Below are positions 1 to 9,282 of a stretch of 64,000 nucleotides of DNA, in pieces; position 1 is the stretch's first letter, and each line of letters opens with the position of its first letter. The DNA is from Abiotrophia sp. HMSC24B09 (GTDB taxonomy: Bacteria; Bacillota; Bacilli; Lactobacillales; Aerococcaceae): positions 304,976-368,975 of the forward strand of contig NZ_KV822195.1 of the NCBI RefSeq assembly GCF_001815865.1, in the 5' to 3' direction. The notes beneath the pieces were generated by a model, which was given only the letters and a program-made list of their open reading frames with translations, had not been told where the DNA came from and ran no database searches. A program made the position numbers and the translations under genes.

Positions 1-924
1 GTCTATATCGCCTATACGCGCTTGACCGAGTATACTTCTGTACCAGAAGTAGCCAAGCTCAGCAAGGATGAGGCGGTACAGAAAATTCAAGCAGCCAATC
101 TGCAAGTGGGAGCCATTAAGCAGACTTGGAGTGACAGTATTCCTCAAGGTCAGGTGATTAAATCAACACCAGGCTCAGGTGCTCGGATTCGTAAGGCTTC
201 AGCGGTCGATTTAGAAATCAGTAACGGGAAAGAACAGGTTGAAATTGGCAACTATGTCGGTCAAGACTATGAATCGGTTCGCTCCCAACTGACAGCAGCC
301 AACTTTATTGTAGAGCGCCGTGACTTCGCTTCGACGCCTGAGAATAATGGGAAGATTTTAGCACAAAGCGTGGAACCAGGTTCCAAGGTGGTGCCAAGCA
401 CTACTTCCCTAGTCTTTACCGTAGGGAAGGTGGCAGACTCCACCACTATGCAGGACTTCAATAACCTACCATTGGAAATGGTGCAAAACTTCGCGGAAGC
501 CAACGGACTGACTGTAGACGTCAGCGAAGACTATGATAATGACATTCCAAAAGGGCGTGTTATCAGCCAAAGTCCTAAATATGGTGTGGCCTTAAGCCAA
601 GGTGATACCATCAAGGTTACCGTTTCAAAAGGGCGCAAGGAAGAGAAGGTGCTGACAGCAGTTCAACGGGTAAATATCGAGTACGTGCCAAAATATGCTA
701 GCACGGACGTCAATCAACGCAACCCATTGCCGAATAAGATTCAGGTCTTCATTGGCGATAGTCGCAACAATATTAATACGCTGGCCCAAGAATTTGAAAT
801 CTCTGAATCACGTAGCATCGAGATTCTGCTCTATATTATGGAAGGCGGCGTCGGTCAATACCGCGTCATGCGGGATGGCGAAGTCATTGCTGAAAGTAAT
901 GAAGTCTATCCAAATGATAATTAA
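1..924 (+). CDS. prkC: Ser/Thr protein kinase PrkC/Stk family, C-terminal part (5' truncated by window edge)
   Basis: The reading frame is open from base 1, so only the extracellular part of the gene is present and the kinase domain lies outside the window. Three consecutive PASTA repeats are visible (about residues 10-75, 76-143 and 144-213 of the visible part), each with the typical alternation of a short helix and a strand ending in V-x-V-S-x-G-like motifs. A C-terminal Ig-like domain of about 90 residues follows. PASTA repeats of this family bind muropeptides or lipid II and regulate cell-wall and division proteins through the cytoplasmic kinase. The gene directly precedes rsgA-rpe-thiN, the usual Firmicutes order. 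Family assignment is firm; the exact start is not visible. Confidence 0.93.
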   Translation, partial: VYIAYTRLTEYTSVPEVAKLSKDEAVQKIQAANLQVGAIKQTWSDSIPQGQVIKSTPGSGARIRKASAVDLEISNGKEQVEIGNYVGQDYESVRSQLTAANFIVERRDFASTPENNGKILAQSVEPGSKVVPSTTSLVFTVGKVADSTTMQDFNNLPLEMVQNFAEANGLTVDVSEDYDNDIPKGRVISQSPKYGVALSQGDTIKVTVSKGRKEEKVLTAVQRVNIEYVPKYASTDVNQRNPLPNKIQVFIGDSRNNINTLAQEFEISESRSIEILLYIMEGGVGQYRVMRDGEVIAESNEVYPNDN

Positions 925-930
925 CCCTAA

Positions 931-957
931 GAGGCTAGAAATTTCTAGCCTCTTTTT
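931..957 (+). terminator. Intrinsic terminator after prkC
   Basis: A perfect 8-bp stem (GAGGCTAG / CTAGCCTC) with an AAATTT loop is followed by a T tract, seven bases after the prkC stop. A second small inverted repeat (TGTCAG-N6-CTGACA, 996-1013) lies between this terminator and rsgA. Confidence 0.85.
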
Positions 958-1065
958 GATGGGAAAATATGAGTCCTGATTAGCCTAGGCTGTCCTGTCA
1001 GCCAGAACTGACAAGGCGCTTAAAATATGGTACCATTAAGTCAGTATCAAGCAGAGGGTGACAGT

Positions 1066-2019
1066 ATGGCAGAAGACAAATTAATCATCAAAGAAGGTAT
1101 TATTTCCCAATCTCTTAGCGGCTTTTATTCAGTACGGTCTGAGGGCCAAACCTATGTGACCAAGCCTAGGGGGAATTTTCGCCACCAACAGCTCAAGCCT
1201 TTGGTGGGAGACCATGTCACCTTTGAATGGGAGGAGGGCTTAGACCCCAAGGCCGACCAAGCCTTAGGTCGCTTGATTGAGGTCCTGCCTCGTCGTAATC
1301 AATTCGTTAGACCAAGTGTGGTCAATGTCGATGATGCGCTGGTGGTCATGTCCTTGGTGGAGCCGGACTTCTCCTATTCCCTAGTTGATCAATTTTTGGC
1401 TTCTGTGACCTCGCATGGCATTGAACCTCATCTAGTTCTGACCAAATACGACCTCCTGCTAGCACAAGAAGGGGAGGAACAGGCCCAAGATCGTGTCGCC
1501 CAGATCCAAGCCCTTTATGAGGCGGCTGGTTATACAGTAACTGTCATGGATCCTGCATCGAATGCGCTAGCTAATCTTAGTCAACTTTTGCACCAAGGTC
1601 TCTATGTGGTGATGGGCCAGTCTGGAGTCGGTAAGTCCACCTTGCTTAACCAACTCCTACCTCAAGCTGACATTGAAACCGGCGAAATTAGTCACTATCT
1701 GGGACGTGGGCGCCATACCACACGGGAAGTGACCCTCTATCCCTTGAATCAGGCTTTGATTGCTGACACGCCAGGCTTTTCGGCCCTAGATTTCGAGCAG
1801 ATTGAGAAGGATCAAGTGACTCAACTCTTCCCAGAAATTCGAGAACTCAGCCAAGAATGTCGTTTCCGTTCCTGTCTCCATTTGGAAGAACCAGGCTGTG
1901 CGGTTAAGCAAGCATTAGAAGCGGGGCACTTGGCTGCCAGTCGCTATCAATCCTATTGTCAATTAATCCAAAAAATTGATCAGCGCAAACCTCAATACCA
2001 TCTCAAAAAACGTCGTTAA
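1066..2019 (+). CDS. rsgA: Ribosome small-subunit-dependent GTPase RsgA
   Basis: Circularly permuted GTPase that acts in late 30S subunit maturation. An N-terminal OB-fold is followed by the permuted G motifs: G4 (LTKYDLL) precedes G1 (GQSGVGKSTLLN), then G3 (DTPGFS). A C-terminal zinc-binding module has the C-x5-C-x-H-x5-C arrangement (CRFRSCLHLEEPGC). Length is 317 residues, normal for the family. I chose ATG 1066 because an AGAGGGTGAC ribosome binding site lies just upstream; the in-frame ATG at 1027 has none and would add 13 non-conserved residues. It is followed after 12 bp by rpe. Confidence 0.96.
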   Translation: MAEDKLIIKEGIISQSLSGFYSVRSEGQTYVTKPRGNFRHQQLKPLVGDHVTFEWEEGLDPKADQALGRLIEVLPRRNQFVRPSVVNVDDALVVMSLVEPDFSYSLVDQFLASVTSHGIEPHLVLTKYDLLLAQEGEEQAQDRVAQIQALYEAAGYTVTVMDPASNALANLSQLLHQGLYVVMGQSGVGKSTLLNQLLPQADIETGEISHYLGRGRHTTREVTLYPLNQALIADTPGFSALDFEQIEKDQVTQLFPEIRELSQECRFRSCLHLEEPGCAVKQALEAGHLAASRYQSYCQLIQKIDQRKPQYHLKKRR

Positions 2020-2031
2020 GGAGGAAACTTT

Positions 2032-2679
2032 ATGTATATTGCACCTTCCATGTTGAGTGCCGATTTTAATAAGCTAGCCCAATCCATCCGAATGGTTGAA
2101 GAGGCTGGGGCTGACTACCTACACATTGATATTATGGATGGGGACTTTGTACCCAACATTTCCTTTGGCCCTATGCTCTATCAAGGCTTGCGCGCTCAAT
2201 CTAAGCTAGTCTTTGATGTTCACATGATGGTGACCAATCCCGAACGCTACGTGAACCAAGTGGTCAAAGCAGGCGCAGATGTGGTGACCGTTCATGTGGA
2301 GGCGACGCCTCATATTCATCGTGCCTTGCAGTTAATCAAGGCAGCAGGGGCAAAGGCGGGGGTTGTCATTAATCCAGGTACGTCAGTTTCGGCCATTGAA
2401 GCAGTCCTGGGTCAAGTTGACCAGGTCTTGGTCATGACGGTTAACCCAGGTTTTGGTGGCCAGGCATTTATCCCTGAGACCTTGGACAAAGTCCGCCAAT
2501 TAGCTGATTTGCGTCAAAAACAAGGCTATAGTTATCTAATTGAAGTTGACGGTGGGGTGAATGACAAGACGGCTGCTGACTGTCTAGCGGCGGGCGCAGA
2601 TATCCTAGTAGCAGGTTCTTACGTCTTCGGGCATTCAAATCCAGCCCAAGCGATTCAGACGCTCAAAGACTTAGCTTAG
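2032..2679 (+). CDS. rpe: Ribulose-phosphate 3-epimerase
   Basis: 215-residue TIM-barrel enzyme interconverting D-ribulose 5-phosphate and D-xylulose 5-phosphate in the pentose phosphate pathway. Diagnostic motifs are the N-terminal APSMLSADF, the metal-binding HIDIMDGDFVPN and HMMV, the phosphate-binding MTVNPGFGGQ and the DGGVN segment. An AAGGAGG site ends 5 bases before the ATG. It lies in the rsgA-rpe-thiN run, an arrangement common in low-GC Gram-positives, and is probably co-transcribed with rsgA. Confidence 0.97.
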   Translation: MYIAPSMLSADFNKLAQSIRMVEEAGADYLHIDIMDGDFVPNISFGPMLYQGLRAQSKLVFDVHMMVTNPERYVNQVVKAGADVVTVHVEATPHIHRALQLIKAAGAKAGVVINPGTSVSAIEAVLGQVDQVLVMTVNPGFGGQAFIPETLDKVRQLADLRQKQGYSYLIEVDGGVNDKTAADCLAAGADILVAGSYVFGHSNPAQAIQTLKDLA

Positions 2680-2707
2680 GCAGAATAGGAAGTAGGGGGC
2701 AGTCTAA

Positions 2708-3382
2708 GTGGCAACAGCATGTGTCATTGTCTGTGGGGGTGGACCTAATCCAGCCCTTGATCAGATTGAAAATTTAATTCAAGCCTATGACCAAGTCTAT
2801 TTTGTAGGGGCTGATCGTGGAGCCTTAAGATTAGTCAGAGCAGGCTATGTGCTGGATATGGCCTTGGGCGACTTTGATTCGGTGTCGGAAGAAGAGCGCC
2901 AAGTTATTGAGGCACATAGTCAGGAATTTCAAGCCTTTCCTAGCGAGAAGGACGATACCGATGGCCATTTGGCTTTGGACATGGCCATGACCCGCTGGCC
3001 GGAGGCAGATTATGTGGCGCTTGGTTTTCTAGGTGAAAGGGGCGGGCGGCTGGACCATTTATTGGCCAATATTTGGCTGGCCCATCAGCCACGCTTCCAA
3101 GCAGGTTTGTCTCGTCTTACCTTGCTGGAGGCTCACCACAAGGTGCGTTTCTTAAAGCCTGGCCACCATGTCTTGGCCTACGAGCCCTGTCTCTATCTGT
3201 CTGTCATTAGCCTGACACCAGTTCAAGGTCTGACCATTCAAGGCGCCAAGTACACCTTGCCAGCAACGGATTATGCTAGTCCCCAATCTCTCATTAGCAA
3301 TGAATACAAAGCCAGTCAGGAGCCTGTGGAAATAGCCTTTGAGTCGGGTCTGGTCATGATTTTCTGGGTCAATCAAGTGTAA
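2708..3382 (+). CDS. thiN: Thiamine diphosphokinase (thiamine pyrophosphokinase)
   Basis: 224-residue cytoplasmic enzyme transferring pyrophosphate from ATP to thiamine to form thiamine diphosphate. The catalytic domain shows GADRGA, the metal/ATP-binding ALGDFDSV and PSEKDDTD, and [10 protein letters not shown]. The C-terminal third is the smaller beta domain that binds thiamine. Translation starts at GTG 2708, preceded by an AGGGGG-type site. It is the last gene of the rsgA-rpe-thiN run; the rpmB promoter follows within 30 bases. Confidence 0.94.
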   Translation: MATACVIVCGGGPNPALDQIENLIQAYDQVYFVGADRGALRLVRAGYVLDMALGDFDSVSEEERQVIEAHSQEFQAFPSEKDDTDGHLALDMAMTRWPEADYVALGFLGERGGRLDHLLANIWLAHQPRFQAGLSRLTLLEAHHKVRFLKPGHHVLAYEPCLYLSVISLTPVQGLTIQGAKYTLPATDYASPQSLISNEYKASQEPVEIAFESGLVMIFWVNQV

Positions 3383-3408
3383 AAACCGAAAAAATCCCCC
3401 TCAAAGAC

Positions 3409-3437
3409 TTGTCAAATGAGGGAAAATATGATAAATT
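3409..3437 (+). promoter_or_regulatory. Sigma-A-type promoter for rpmB
   Basis: TTGTCA, a 17-bp spacer, then TAAATT, with an extended -10 TG one base upstream of the -10 hexamer. It lies about 60 bases before the rpmB start. Confidence 0.6.
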
Positions 3438-3495
3438 AGTTCAGTATGATAAAGCAGAGACATTAAGCTCCTGCAGCGAAAAGGAGGAAACAAGA

Positions 3496-3684
3496 ATGGC
3501 TAAAGAATGTTATTTCACTGGGCGCAAAGCTCGTTCAGGTAACACTCGTTCAAAAGCGATGAACAAAACAAAACGTCGTTTCGGCGCTAACTTACAAAAA
3601 GTACGCATCTTAGTGGATGGCGAACCTAAGAAAGTTTGGGTTTCTGCTCGTGCTTTAAAATCAGGTAAAGTAGAACGCGTTTAA
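3496..3684 (+). CDS. rpmB: 50S ribosomal protein L28
   Basis: 62-residue basic ribosomal protein with the family signature [25 protein letters not shown]. It has a single cysteine, so it is the zinc-independent (C-) form rather than the CxxC form. ATG 3496 was chosen because AAAGGAGGAAA lies 7 bases upstream and it gives the exact family length; an open frame reaches back to 3409 but has no family similarity there. The gene is monocistronic between its own promoter and terminator. Confidence 0.98.
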   Translation: MAKECYFTGRKARSGNTRSKAMNKTKRRFGANLQKVRILVDGEPKKVWVSARALKSGKVERV

Positions 3685-3692
3685 TAGCGATG

Positions 3693-3724
3693 ATCCCAGT
3701 CCCTTGGATTGGGGCTTTTTTTTG
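3693..3724 (+). terminator. Intrinsic terminator after rpmB
   Basis: Stem CCCAGTCC / GGATTGGG (one G-U pair) extended by flanking pairs, followed by eight T residues. Confidence 0.85.
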
Positions 3725-3858
3725 ACTAAGACCTCCTCTGTCTAGACAAGTATAGAAGACAGGCCCCCAGTTTGGAATGGTCTTTATCTTAATGAGTGCA
3801 CAATCAAGCATTTTATGCTAAAATAGATATGATATATTAGATGTGAGGAGGAAATCGC

Positions 3859-4215
3859 ATGACAATCAAAATCCAAACGCCCAATGGACAAGTGTCCCTA
3901 ACTCAAGATGTGATTTCAACAGTTGTCGGCACTGCCGTTACAGATAACTACGGTGTGGTCGGAATGGTAAGTAAGAACTTCTTCCGTGATAACTTAATTG
4001 AGATTCTAGGACAAGAGAATTACTCCAAAGGGGTTGTCATCACCCAACGTGGGGATGATGTTCTCGTGGATGTCTACATCTTAGTGTCTTACGGGACTAA
4101 AATCTCAGTTATCTGCCAAAACATTCAACAAGCCGTGAAATACAGTGTTGAACAATTGCTGGGCTTCGAAGTCAGCTATGTCAATGTTCACGTACAAGGC
4201 GTAAAAATTGATTAA
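3859..4215 (+). CDS. Asp23/Gls24-family envelope-stress protein (YloU-like)
   Basis: 118-residue protein of the Asp23/Gls24 (DUF322) family. It shows typical segments: LTQDVISTVVGTA near the N-terminus, DVLVDVYILVSYG in the middle and VSYVNVHVQGVK at the end. Staphylococcal Asp23 is membrane-associated and its loss gives a cell-wall stress response; the biochemical role is not known. It sits 33 bp upstream of fakA, the usual pairing in Firmicutes. A probable promoter is an extended -10 box (TG-C-TAAAAT, 3816-3824). A strong TGAGGAGGAAA ribosome binding site precedes the ATG. Confidence 0.92.
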   Translation: MTIKIQTPNGQVSLTQDVISTVVGTAVTDNYGVVGMVSKNFFRDNLIEILGQENYSKGVVITQRGDDVLVDVYILVSYGTKISVICQNIQQAVKYSVEQLLGFEVSYVNVHVQGVKID

Positions 4216-4248
4216 GTCAACCGTATAAAACGGTAAGGAGGATAAAAA

Positions 4249-5922
4249 TTGGAATTGAAACAATTAACGGCAAAAGAGTTTGTGCCTATGGTTGTAGCCG
4301 GAGCGGAACGCTTAACATCCAATGTCGAATTAATTAACTCACTCAACGTATTCCCTGTGCCAGATGGCGATACCGGGACTAACATGAACATGACCTTCGT
4401 TTCTGGGGCGGAAAACCTCAAATCCAGTCAAGCTAGTCACGTCGGTGAATTAGCGGGCGCCTTAGCCAAGGGACTTTTGATGGGGGCGCGTGGTAACTCT
4501 GGGGTTATCTTATCTCAGATTTTCCGTGGTTTCTCACAACGTATTAAGGAAGAAGAAGTCTTAGACGCTAAGCATTTTGCCCAAGCCTTCTTAGGTGGGG
4601 TAGAATCAGCCTATAAGGCAGTTATGAAACCTGTTGAAGGGACCATTTTGACGGTTGCGCGTGAATCTGCTTTACGCGGTGAGAAGGCTGCTGAGAAGAC
4701 CGATAACATTGTTGAAGTCATGAAAGCCATTGTTGAAGGTGCTCAATTGGCCTTAGACAAGACACCTGAATTATTGCCAGTCTTGAAACAAGTTGGCGTA
4801 GTCGACTCTGGTGGTAAAGGCTTGCTCTGCGTCTATGAAGGTTTCTTGTCGTCCTTGACAGGAGAGACCGTAGTAGAAGTTAAGGCAGCTCCTGCAGCTC
4901 CTGGCCACTCTCACGCTATGTTCGAAGATGGCAATGAGCCACCAATGGCCTTAGAAGATATTACCTTTGGCTACTGTACAGAAATTATGGTTCGCATTGG
5001 CCAAGGCCCAACTGTCGAGAAGGCCTTTGACTATGAAACCTTCCGTAGCACCCTTAACACCAAAGGGGATTCTCTCTTGGTCGTAGCCGACGATGAAATC
5101 GTCAAGGTTCACATCCATACTGAAAACCCAGGCGAAATTATGCAATTGGGTCAAGAATTTGGGGAACTGATTAAAATCAAAGTCGACAACATGCGTGAAC
5201 AAGTCCGTGGCTTAGAAGCGGAAGAACATGCTATGAAGGAAGCGCCAGCAGAGGCTGCTCCAAAAGTTCCTTATGCTATTATTGCAGTAGCAGCAGGTGA
5301 AGGTGTGGGCCAACTCTTTACTGACCTAGGGGTTGCCAAAGTCTTGGCCGGTGGTCAAACTATGAACCCTTCAACAGAAGATTTCGTCAAAGCCATTGAA
5401 GCAGTCAATGCTGAACAAATCATCCTCTTGCCTAACAACAAGAACATCATCATGGCGGCTGAACAAGCAGCCCAAGTAGCGGAAGTACCAACCGTTGTGG
5501 TGCCTACTACTACGATTCCTCAAGGGATTACGGCTATGATGGCCTTCGATGCTAGCTTAGATTTAGAAGCCAATGGGGCTCAAATGAATGAATCGCGTGA
5601 TTTCGTCCAATCTGGTCAAATTACTTACTCCATTCGTGACACTGAGATTGATGGTGTGTCCATCAAGAAGGATGACTACCTGGGCTTAGTCAACAACAAG
5701 ATTGTCTTGTCCTTGCCTGATTTGAAGGATGCCCTCCTGGCAACCTTAGAAGCCATGGTGGATGAAGATTCTGAGTTGGCAACTATTATTGTCGGGGAAG
5801 AAGGAACTACTGAATTAGCAGATGAGGTAGCAGAGCTCTTAACTGACAAATTCAATGACTTAGAAGTCGAAATTGTCCAAGGTGACCAACCAGTTTACCA
5901 CTACATGATGTCAGTGGAATAA
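4249..5922 (+). CDS. fakA: Fatty acid kinase catalytic subunit FakA (DhaL/DAK2-domain protein, YloV)
   Basis: 557-residue protein. In characterised systems FakA phosphorylates FakB-bound exogenous fatty acids to acyl-phosphates for PlsX/PlsY-dependent phospholipid synthesis. The N-terminal DhaL domain has the Mg-ATP motif PDGDTGTNM (residues 38-46), then ARGNSGVILSQ and DSGGKGL. A middle domain and a C-terminal DegV/FakB-like domain follow. The start is TTG 4249, placed 8 bases after AAGGAGG. plsX, whose product handles the acyl-phosphate, lies 2.3 kb downstream. Family assignment is secure; the substrate is inferred from the family. Confidence 0.94.
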   Translation: MELKQLTAKEFVPMVVAGAERLTSNVELINSLNVFPVPDGDTGTNMNMTFVSGAENLKSSQASHVGELAGALAKGLLMGARGNSGVILSQIFRGFSQRIKEEEVLDAKHFAQAFLGGVESAYKAVMKPVEGTILTVARESALRGEKAAEKTDNIVEVMKAIVEGAQLALDKTPELLPVLKQVGVVDSGGKGLLCVYEGFLSSLTGETVVEVKAAPAAPGHSHAMFEDGNEPPMALEDITFGYCTEIMVRIGQGPTVEKAFDYETFRSTLNTKGDSLLVVADDEIVKVHIHTENPGEIMQLGQEFGELIKIKVDNMREQVRGLEAEEHAMKEAPAEAAPKVPYAIIAVAAGEGVGQLFTDLGVAKVLAGGQTMNPSTEDFVKAIEAVNAEQIILLPNNKNIIMAAEQAAQVAEVPTVVVPTTTIPQGITAMMAFDASLDLEANGAQMNESRDFVQSGQITYSIRDTEIDGVSIKKDDYLGLVNNKIVLSLPDLKDALLATLEAMVDEDSELATIIVGEEGTTELADEVAELLTDKFNDLEVEIVQGDQPVYHYMMSVE

Positions 5923-5937
5923 TTAAAAGCGTTAAAA

Positions 5938-5965
5938 GACTAAGGCTCATGCCTTGGTCTTTTTC
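5938..5965 (+). terminator. Intrinsic terminator after fakA
   Basis: Stem GACTAAGGC / GCCTTGGTC with a TCAT loop, followed by a T tract. Confidence 0.85.
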
Positions 5966-6020
5966 TTTGCCCGAGCGAGCTTGGACTCCAGCTTGAATAG
6001 TCGCTATCTGGCTATGAAAA

Positions 6021-6029
6021 TGCTATAAT
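6021..6029 (+). promoter_or_regulatory. Extended -10 promoter for recG
   Basis: TGCTATAAT, a perfect -10 hexamer with the extended TG, lies 32 bases before the recG start. No good -35 hexamer is present at 16-18 bp, as is typical for extended -10 promoters. Confidence 0.55.
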
Positions 6030-6061
6030 AATGAGACAGACAAGCAGAAAGGAGGGGGCTT

Positions 6062-8098
6062 ATGGGACTTAATTGGTTAGATAGCATTGATCATCTCAAG
6101 GGAGTAGGACCCGCGCGCGTCAAGCTCTTCCAACAGGTAGGCGTCTCAACTGTCCGCGACCTCATGTTTCATTTTCCCTTCCGCTTTGAGTCGGTAGCCG
6201 TGCGACCTTTGGCGACCATCCTAGATCAGGAGAAGGTCACCCTTAAAGGCAAGGTCGTGACGCCACCTGTGGTAGCCTACTTTGGTGGCAAGAAGAGCCG
6301 GGTTTCTTTCAAGCTGGCGGTCAATGACCACGAAATTATTAATGTCTCTTTCTTCAACCAACCCTATCTTAAGCAAGCCATTCAGTTGGGGCAGGAGCGG
6401 GCAATTTACGGCAAATGGCAATCCAATCGTCAGACCCTCTTAGGTATGAAGCTGATTCAAGTAGCACAGGAAGGCCAGGACTTTGCACCAGTCTACCATG
6501 CTACCAAAGGCCTTAAGCAGAGCGCCATTGTGGCTAGTATTGCGGCCTCCTTCAATCAGTATCAGGAGGCAATTCCAGAGGTCTTACCTCAACATCTCAA
6601 CGACCAGTATCGGCTACTAGATTTGCCCTTGGCCCTCTATGCCATGCATTTTCCGGCTGATCAAGAGCAGCATCATCAGGCTACACGGAAAATTATCTAT
6701 CAGGAGTTTTTCCTCTATCAATGGCGCCTGCAAGCGGCCCTCAAGCAGCATGAAACAGAGCCAGGCATCCAGATTCATTATGACAATGACCAACTTAAGA
6801 CTTGGATTAGCCACTTACCTTATGAGCTAACTCAGGCTCAGAAGCAGGTAGTCAATGAAATCTGTCGCGACCTCATGGCCCAGCACCCTATGCGGCGCAT
6901 GGTGCAGGGGGATGTGGGAAGCGGGAAAACCCTGGTAGCCTTTCTAGCTATTTTAGCAAGCTTAAGCGGGGGCTTCCAGTCAGCCCTTATGGCACCGACT
7001 GAGATTCTAGCCAAACAGCATGCCCAGTCCTTCAACCAGCTCTTTGCCTCTATGGGGATGGAAGCTGCGCTCTTGACCAGTGCTATGACAGCCAAGGCCA
7101 AGCAAGCAGTCTTAGACGGCTTGGCTAATGGACAGATTCAGGTGGTCATCGGGACGCATGCCCTGATTCAAGAAACGGTCCAATTCAAGCAGCTGGGCTT
7201 GGTCATCATTGACGAACAACACCGCTTTGGGGTAGGCCAACGGCAAGCCCTAGTAGATAAAAATGACAAAATAGCCGTCAACCTACTTCAAATGACGGCA
7301 ACGCCTATTCCACGTTCCCTAGCTATGACCCTCTATGGCGAGATGCACGTTTCCACCATCGATCAGTTACCTAAGGGCCGTCAGCCTATTACGACCCGTT
7401 GGCTCAAGGAAGATCAATTAGAGGAACTAGAAGACCATGTGGCCCAAGAATTAGAGGCCGGACACCAGGTCTACTATGTGCTCCCTCTGATTGAGAGTTC
7501 CGAACATTTGGAGCAGATAGAGAACGTGCTAGAGGTGGCAGACCGCTTGGCAGACCGCTTCCCAAACTTTAAGGTCGATGTCTTACACGGCCAACTTAAT
7601 AAGGAAGAGCAAGAAGCCGTCATGGACCGCTTCAAGCAAAATCAGGTTCAGATTCTCGTGGCGACCACCATGGTGGAAGTCGGGGTCGACGTGCCCAATG
7701 CCACTATTATGGTCATTCAGTCAGCCGAGCGCTTTGGCTTGGCCCAGCTCCATCAGTTGCGTGGACGAGTAGGGCGGAGCCAGCTAGCCAGCTACTGTTA
7801 CCTAATCGGCAGTCCTACAACTGAACAGGGTAAGGAGCGGCTTAAGATTATGGTGGACCACCAAGATGGTTTCCTGATTAGCCGTGAAGATTTGAAGATT
7901 CGCGGTATGGGGGACTTGATGGGACGTAGCCAAAGTGGTTTGCCGGAATTCCACTATGCTAATTTGATTGAAGACGAAAAAATCTTAACAGTTGTCCGCA
8001 AGGATGTTCAGGACTTACTCAAGCATCCAGAACGCCTATCGGAAGCCGAATGGCAGGCGCTTAATCAATGGAGTCAGACGCAAGCGATTGAGGTCTAG
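6062..8098 (+). CDS. recG: ATP-dependent DNA helicase RecG
   Basis: 678-residue superfamily 2 helicase that reverses stalled replication forks and processes Holliday junctions. The N-terminal wedge (OB-fold) domain occupies about residues 1-230. The helicase motifs follow in order: GDVGSGKT (Walker A), MAPTEILA, DEQHRFG (DEQH box), MTATPIPR, then ATTMVEVGVDVPNA and QLRGRVGR in the second helicase domain. Length matches the family. An AAAGGAGGGGGCTT site precedes the ATG. There is no terminator before plsX, but plsX has its own promoter. Confidence 0.97.
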   Translation: MGLNWLDSIDHLKGVGPARVKLFQQVGVSTVRDLMFHFPFRFESVAVRPLATILDQEKVTLKGKVVTPPVVAYFGGKKSRVSFKLAVNDHEIINVSFFNQPYLKQAIQLGQERAIYGKWQSNRQTLLGMKLIQVAQEGQDFAPVYHATKGLKQSAIVASIAASFNQYQEAIPEVLPQHLNDQYRLLDLPLALYAMHFPADQEQHHQATRKIIYQEFFLYQWRLQAALKQHETEPGIQIHYDNDQLKTWISHLPYELTQAQKQVVNEICRDLMAQHPMRRMVQGDVGSGKTLVAFLAILASLSGGFQSALMAPTEILAKQHAQSFNQLFASMGMEAALLTSAMTAKAKQAVLDGLANGQIQVVIGTHALIQETVQFKQLGLVIIDEQHRFGVGQRQALVDKNDKIAVNLLQMTATPIPRSLAMTLYGEMHVSTIDQLPKGRQPITTRWLKEDQLEELEDHVAQELEAGHQVYYVLPLIESSEHLEQIENVLEVADRLADRFPNFKVDVLHGQLNKEEQEAVMDRFKQNQVQILVATTMVEVGVDVPNATIMVIQSAERFGLAQLHQLRGRVGRSQLASYCYLIGSPTTEQGKERLKIMVDHQDGFLISREDLKIRGMGDLMGRSQSGLPEFHYANLIEDEKILTVVRKDVQDLLKHPERLSEAEWQALNQWSQTQAIEV

Positions 8099-8123
8099 CC
8101 AAACTGCCAGATTCCAATCTAGG

Positions 8124-8152
8124 TTGACGGCTTGGCAGGGACTTGTTATGAT
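8124..8152 (+). promoter_or_regulatory. Sigma-A-type promoter for plsX
   Basis: TTGACG, exactly 17 bp, then TATGAT, 75 bases before the plsX start. I looked for FapR- or FabT-like operators around it and saw none that I would defend. Confidence 0.65.
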
Positions 8153-8226
8153 GAAAGCACAAGAATTGGTATAGCGATTGCCAAATATTGATAGATATGA
8201 TTAGTTTATAAGGAGGAAGACAAGGA

Positions 8227-9246
8227 ATGATTAGAATTGCAGTAGATGCCATGGGCGGGGATTTCGCGCCTGAATCAGCCGTAAAAGGGGTGAACCTTGC
8301 CATTGCGGCCTTTGATAACATCGAAGTGCTCTTATTTGGCGATCAAGATAAAATTCGCCCATATTTAGAAGCGACAGAGCGGGTCGAAATCATCCATACC
8401 CCAGAAAAAATCAATGGGGATGATGAGCCAGTGCGTGCCATTCGCAAGAAGAAGAATGCCTCCATGGTATTAGCGGCGCAAGCAGTCAAGGAAGGCCAAG
8501 CTGATGCCTTGCTGTCAGCAGGTAACACCGGGGCCCTCTTAGCCAGTGGCTTACTGATTGTGGGGCGGATTAAGAATATTGATCGTCCAGGCCTTATGCC
8601 AGTCTTACCAACTGCTTCTAGTCAACATCCTTACCTGGTCTTGATGGATGCCGGTGCTAACGCTGACTGCAAGCCAGTCAACTTACTGCAGTTTGCGGTT
8701 CTGGCTAACTTCTATGCCCAACGTGTCCTGGGCATTGCCCAGCCTAAGATTGGCCTACTTAACAATGGGACGGAAGCTACCAAGGGCAATGAATTGTCTA
8801 AGGCGGCCTATGAACTCTTGGCTGCTGAGACTAGCCTAGATTTCTATGGGAATGTGGAGACTAAGACCTTGCTAGATGGCCAGGTTGACATTGTGGTCAC
8901 GGATGGCTTTACCGGTAATGCCGTATTGAAGACTCTGGAAGGGACGTCTAAGACTCTCTTTAGTCTCATTAAATCCCAATTATTGGGTGGCGGGCTGAAG
9001 GCTAAATTAGGAGCGCTCTTAGTCAAAGATGCCTTATCAGGCCTCCGCGATAATTTTGACGATACCAAGCAGGGTGGGGCAGTTCTTTTAGGGGTTAAGG
9101 CGCCTGTTATCAAGGCTCACGGATCTTCTAACGAACAAGCCATCTTCAATGCTATTCGTCAGGCTCGCACGATTGTGGAATCTGGCATTATCCAGGAAGC
9201 AACTGATTACTTCGGTCAGGAAAAACCAGCTCAAACAGAAGAATAG
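8227..9246 (+). CDS. plsX: Phosphate acyltransferase PlsX
   Basis: 339-residue peripheral membrane enzyme converting acyl-ACP and phosphate to acyl-phosphate, the acyl donor for PlsY. Family motifs are the N-terminal [11 protein letters not shown], the [12 protein letters not shown] segment, [14 protein letters not shown] and [13 protein letters not shown]. It is paired with acpP downstream as in most Firmicutes, but separated by a terminator and about 480 bp of AT-rich sequence. The fab genes that sometimes lie in this cluster are absent here. Confidence 0.97.
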   Translation: MIRIAVDAMGGDFAPESAVKGVNLAIAAFDNIEVLLFGDQDKIRPYLEATERVEIIHTPEKINGDDEPVRAIRKKKNASMVLAAQAVKEGQADALLSAGNTGALLASGLLIVGRIKNIDRPGLMPVLPTASSQHPYLVLMDAGANADCKPVNLLQFAVLANFYAQRVLGIAQPKIGLLNNGTEATKGNELSKAAYELLAAETSLDFYGNVETKTLLDGQVDIVVTDGFTGNAVLKTLEGTSKTLFSLIKSQLLGGGLKAKLGALLVKDALSGLRDNFDDTKQGGAVLLGVKAPVIKAHGSSNEQAIFNAIRQARTIVESGIIQEATDYFGQEKPAQTEE

Positions 9247-9254
9247 TCTTATTC

Positions 9255-9282
9255 GGCCAGGCCCTGTTAGCCTGGTCTTTTT
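9255..9282 (+). terminator. Intrinsic terminator after plsX
   Basis: Stem GGCCAGGC / GCCTGGTC (one mismatch at the outer part) and a TTTTT tail. Confidence 0.8.

Noticed and set aside
1027-1065. Extended N-terminus of RsgA from ATG 1027
   Set aside because: No ribosome binding site before it, and the extra residues are unlike the family; ATG 1066 has a good site.
3626-3811. Small minus-strand protein across the rpmB terminator
   Set aside because: It spans a terminator and has no ribosome binding site or family features.
8100-8226. FapR or FabT operator upstream of plsX
   Set aside because: I found no convincing inverted repeat of either type near the promoter.
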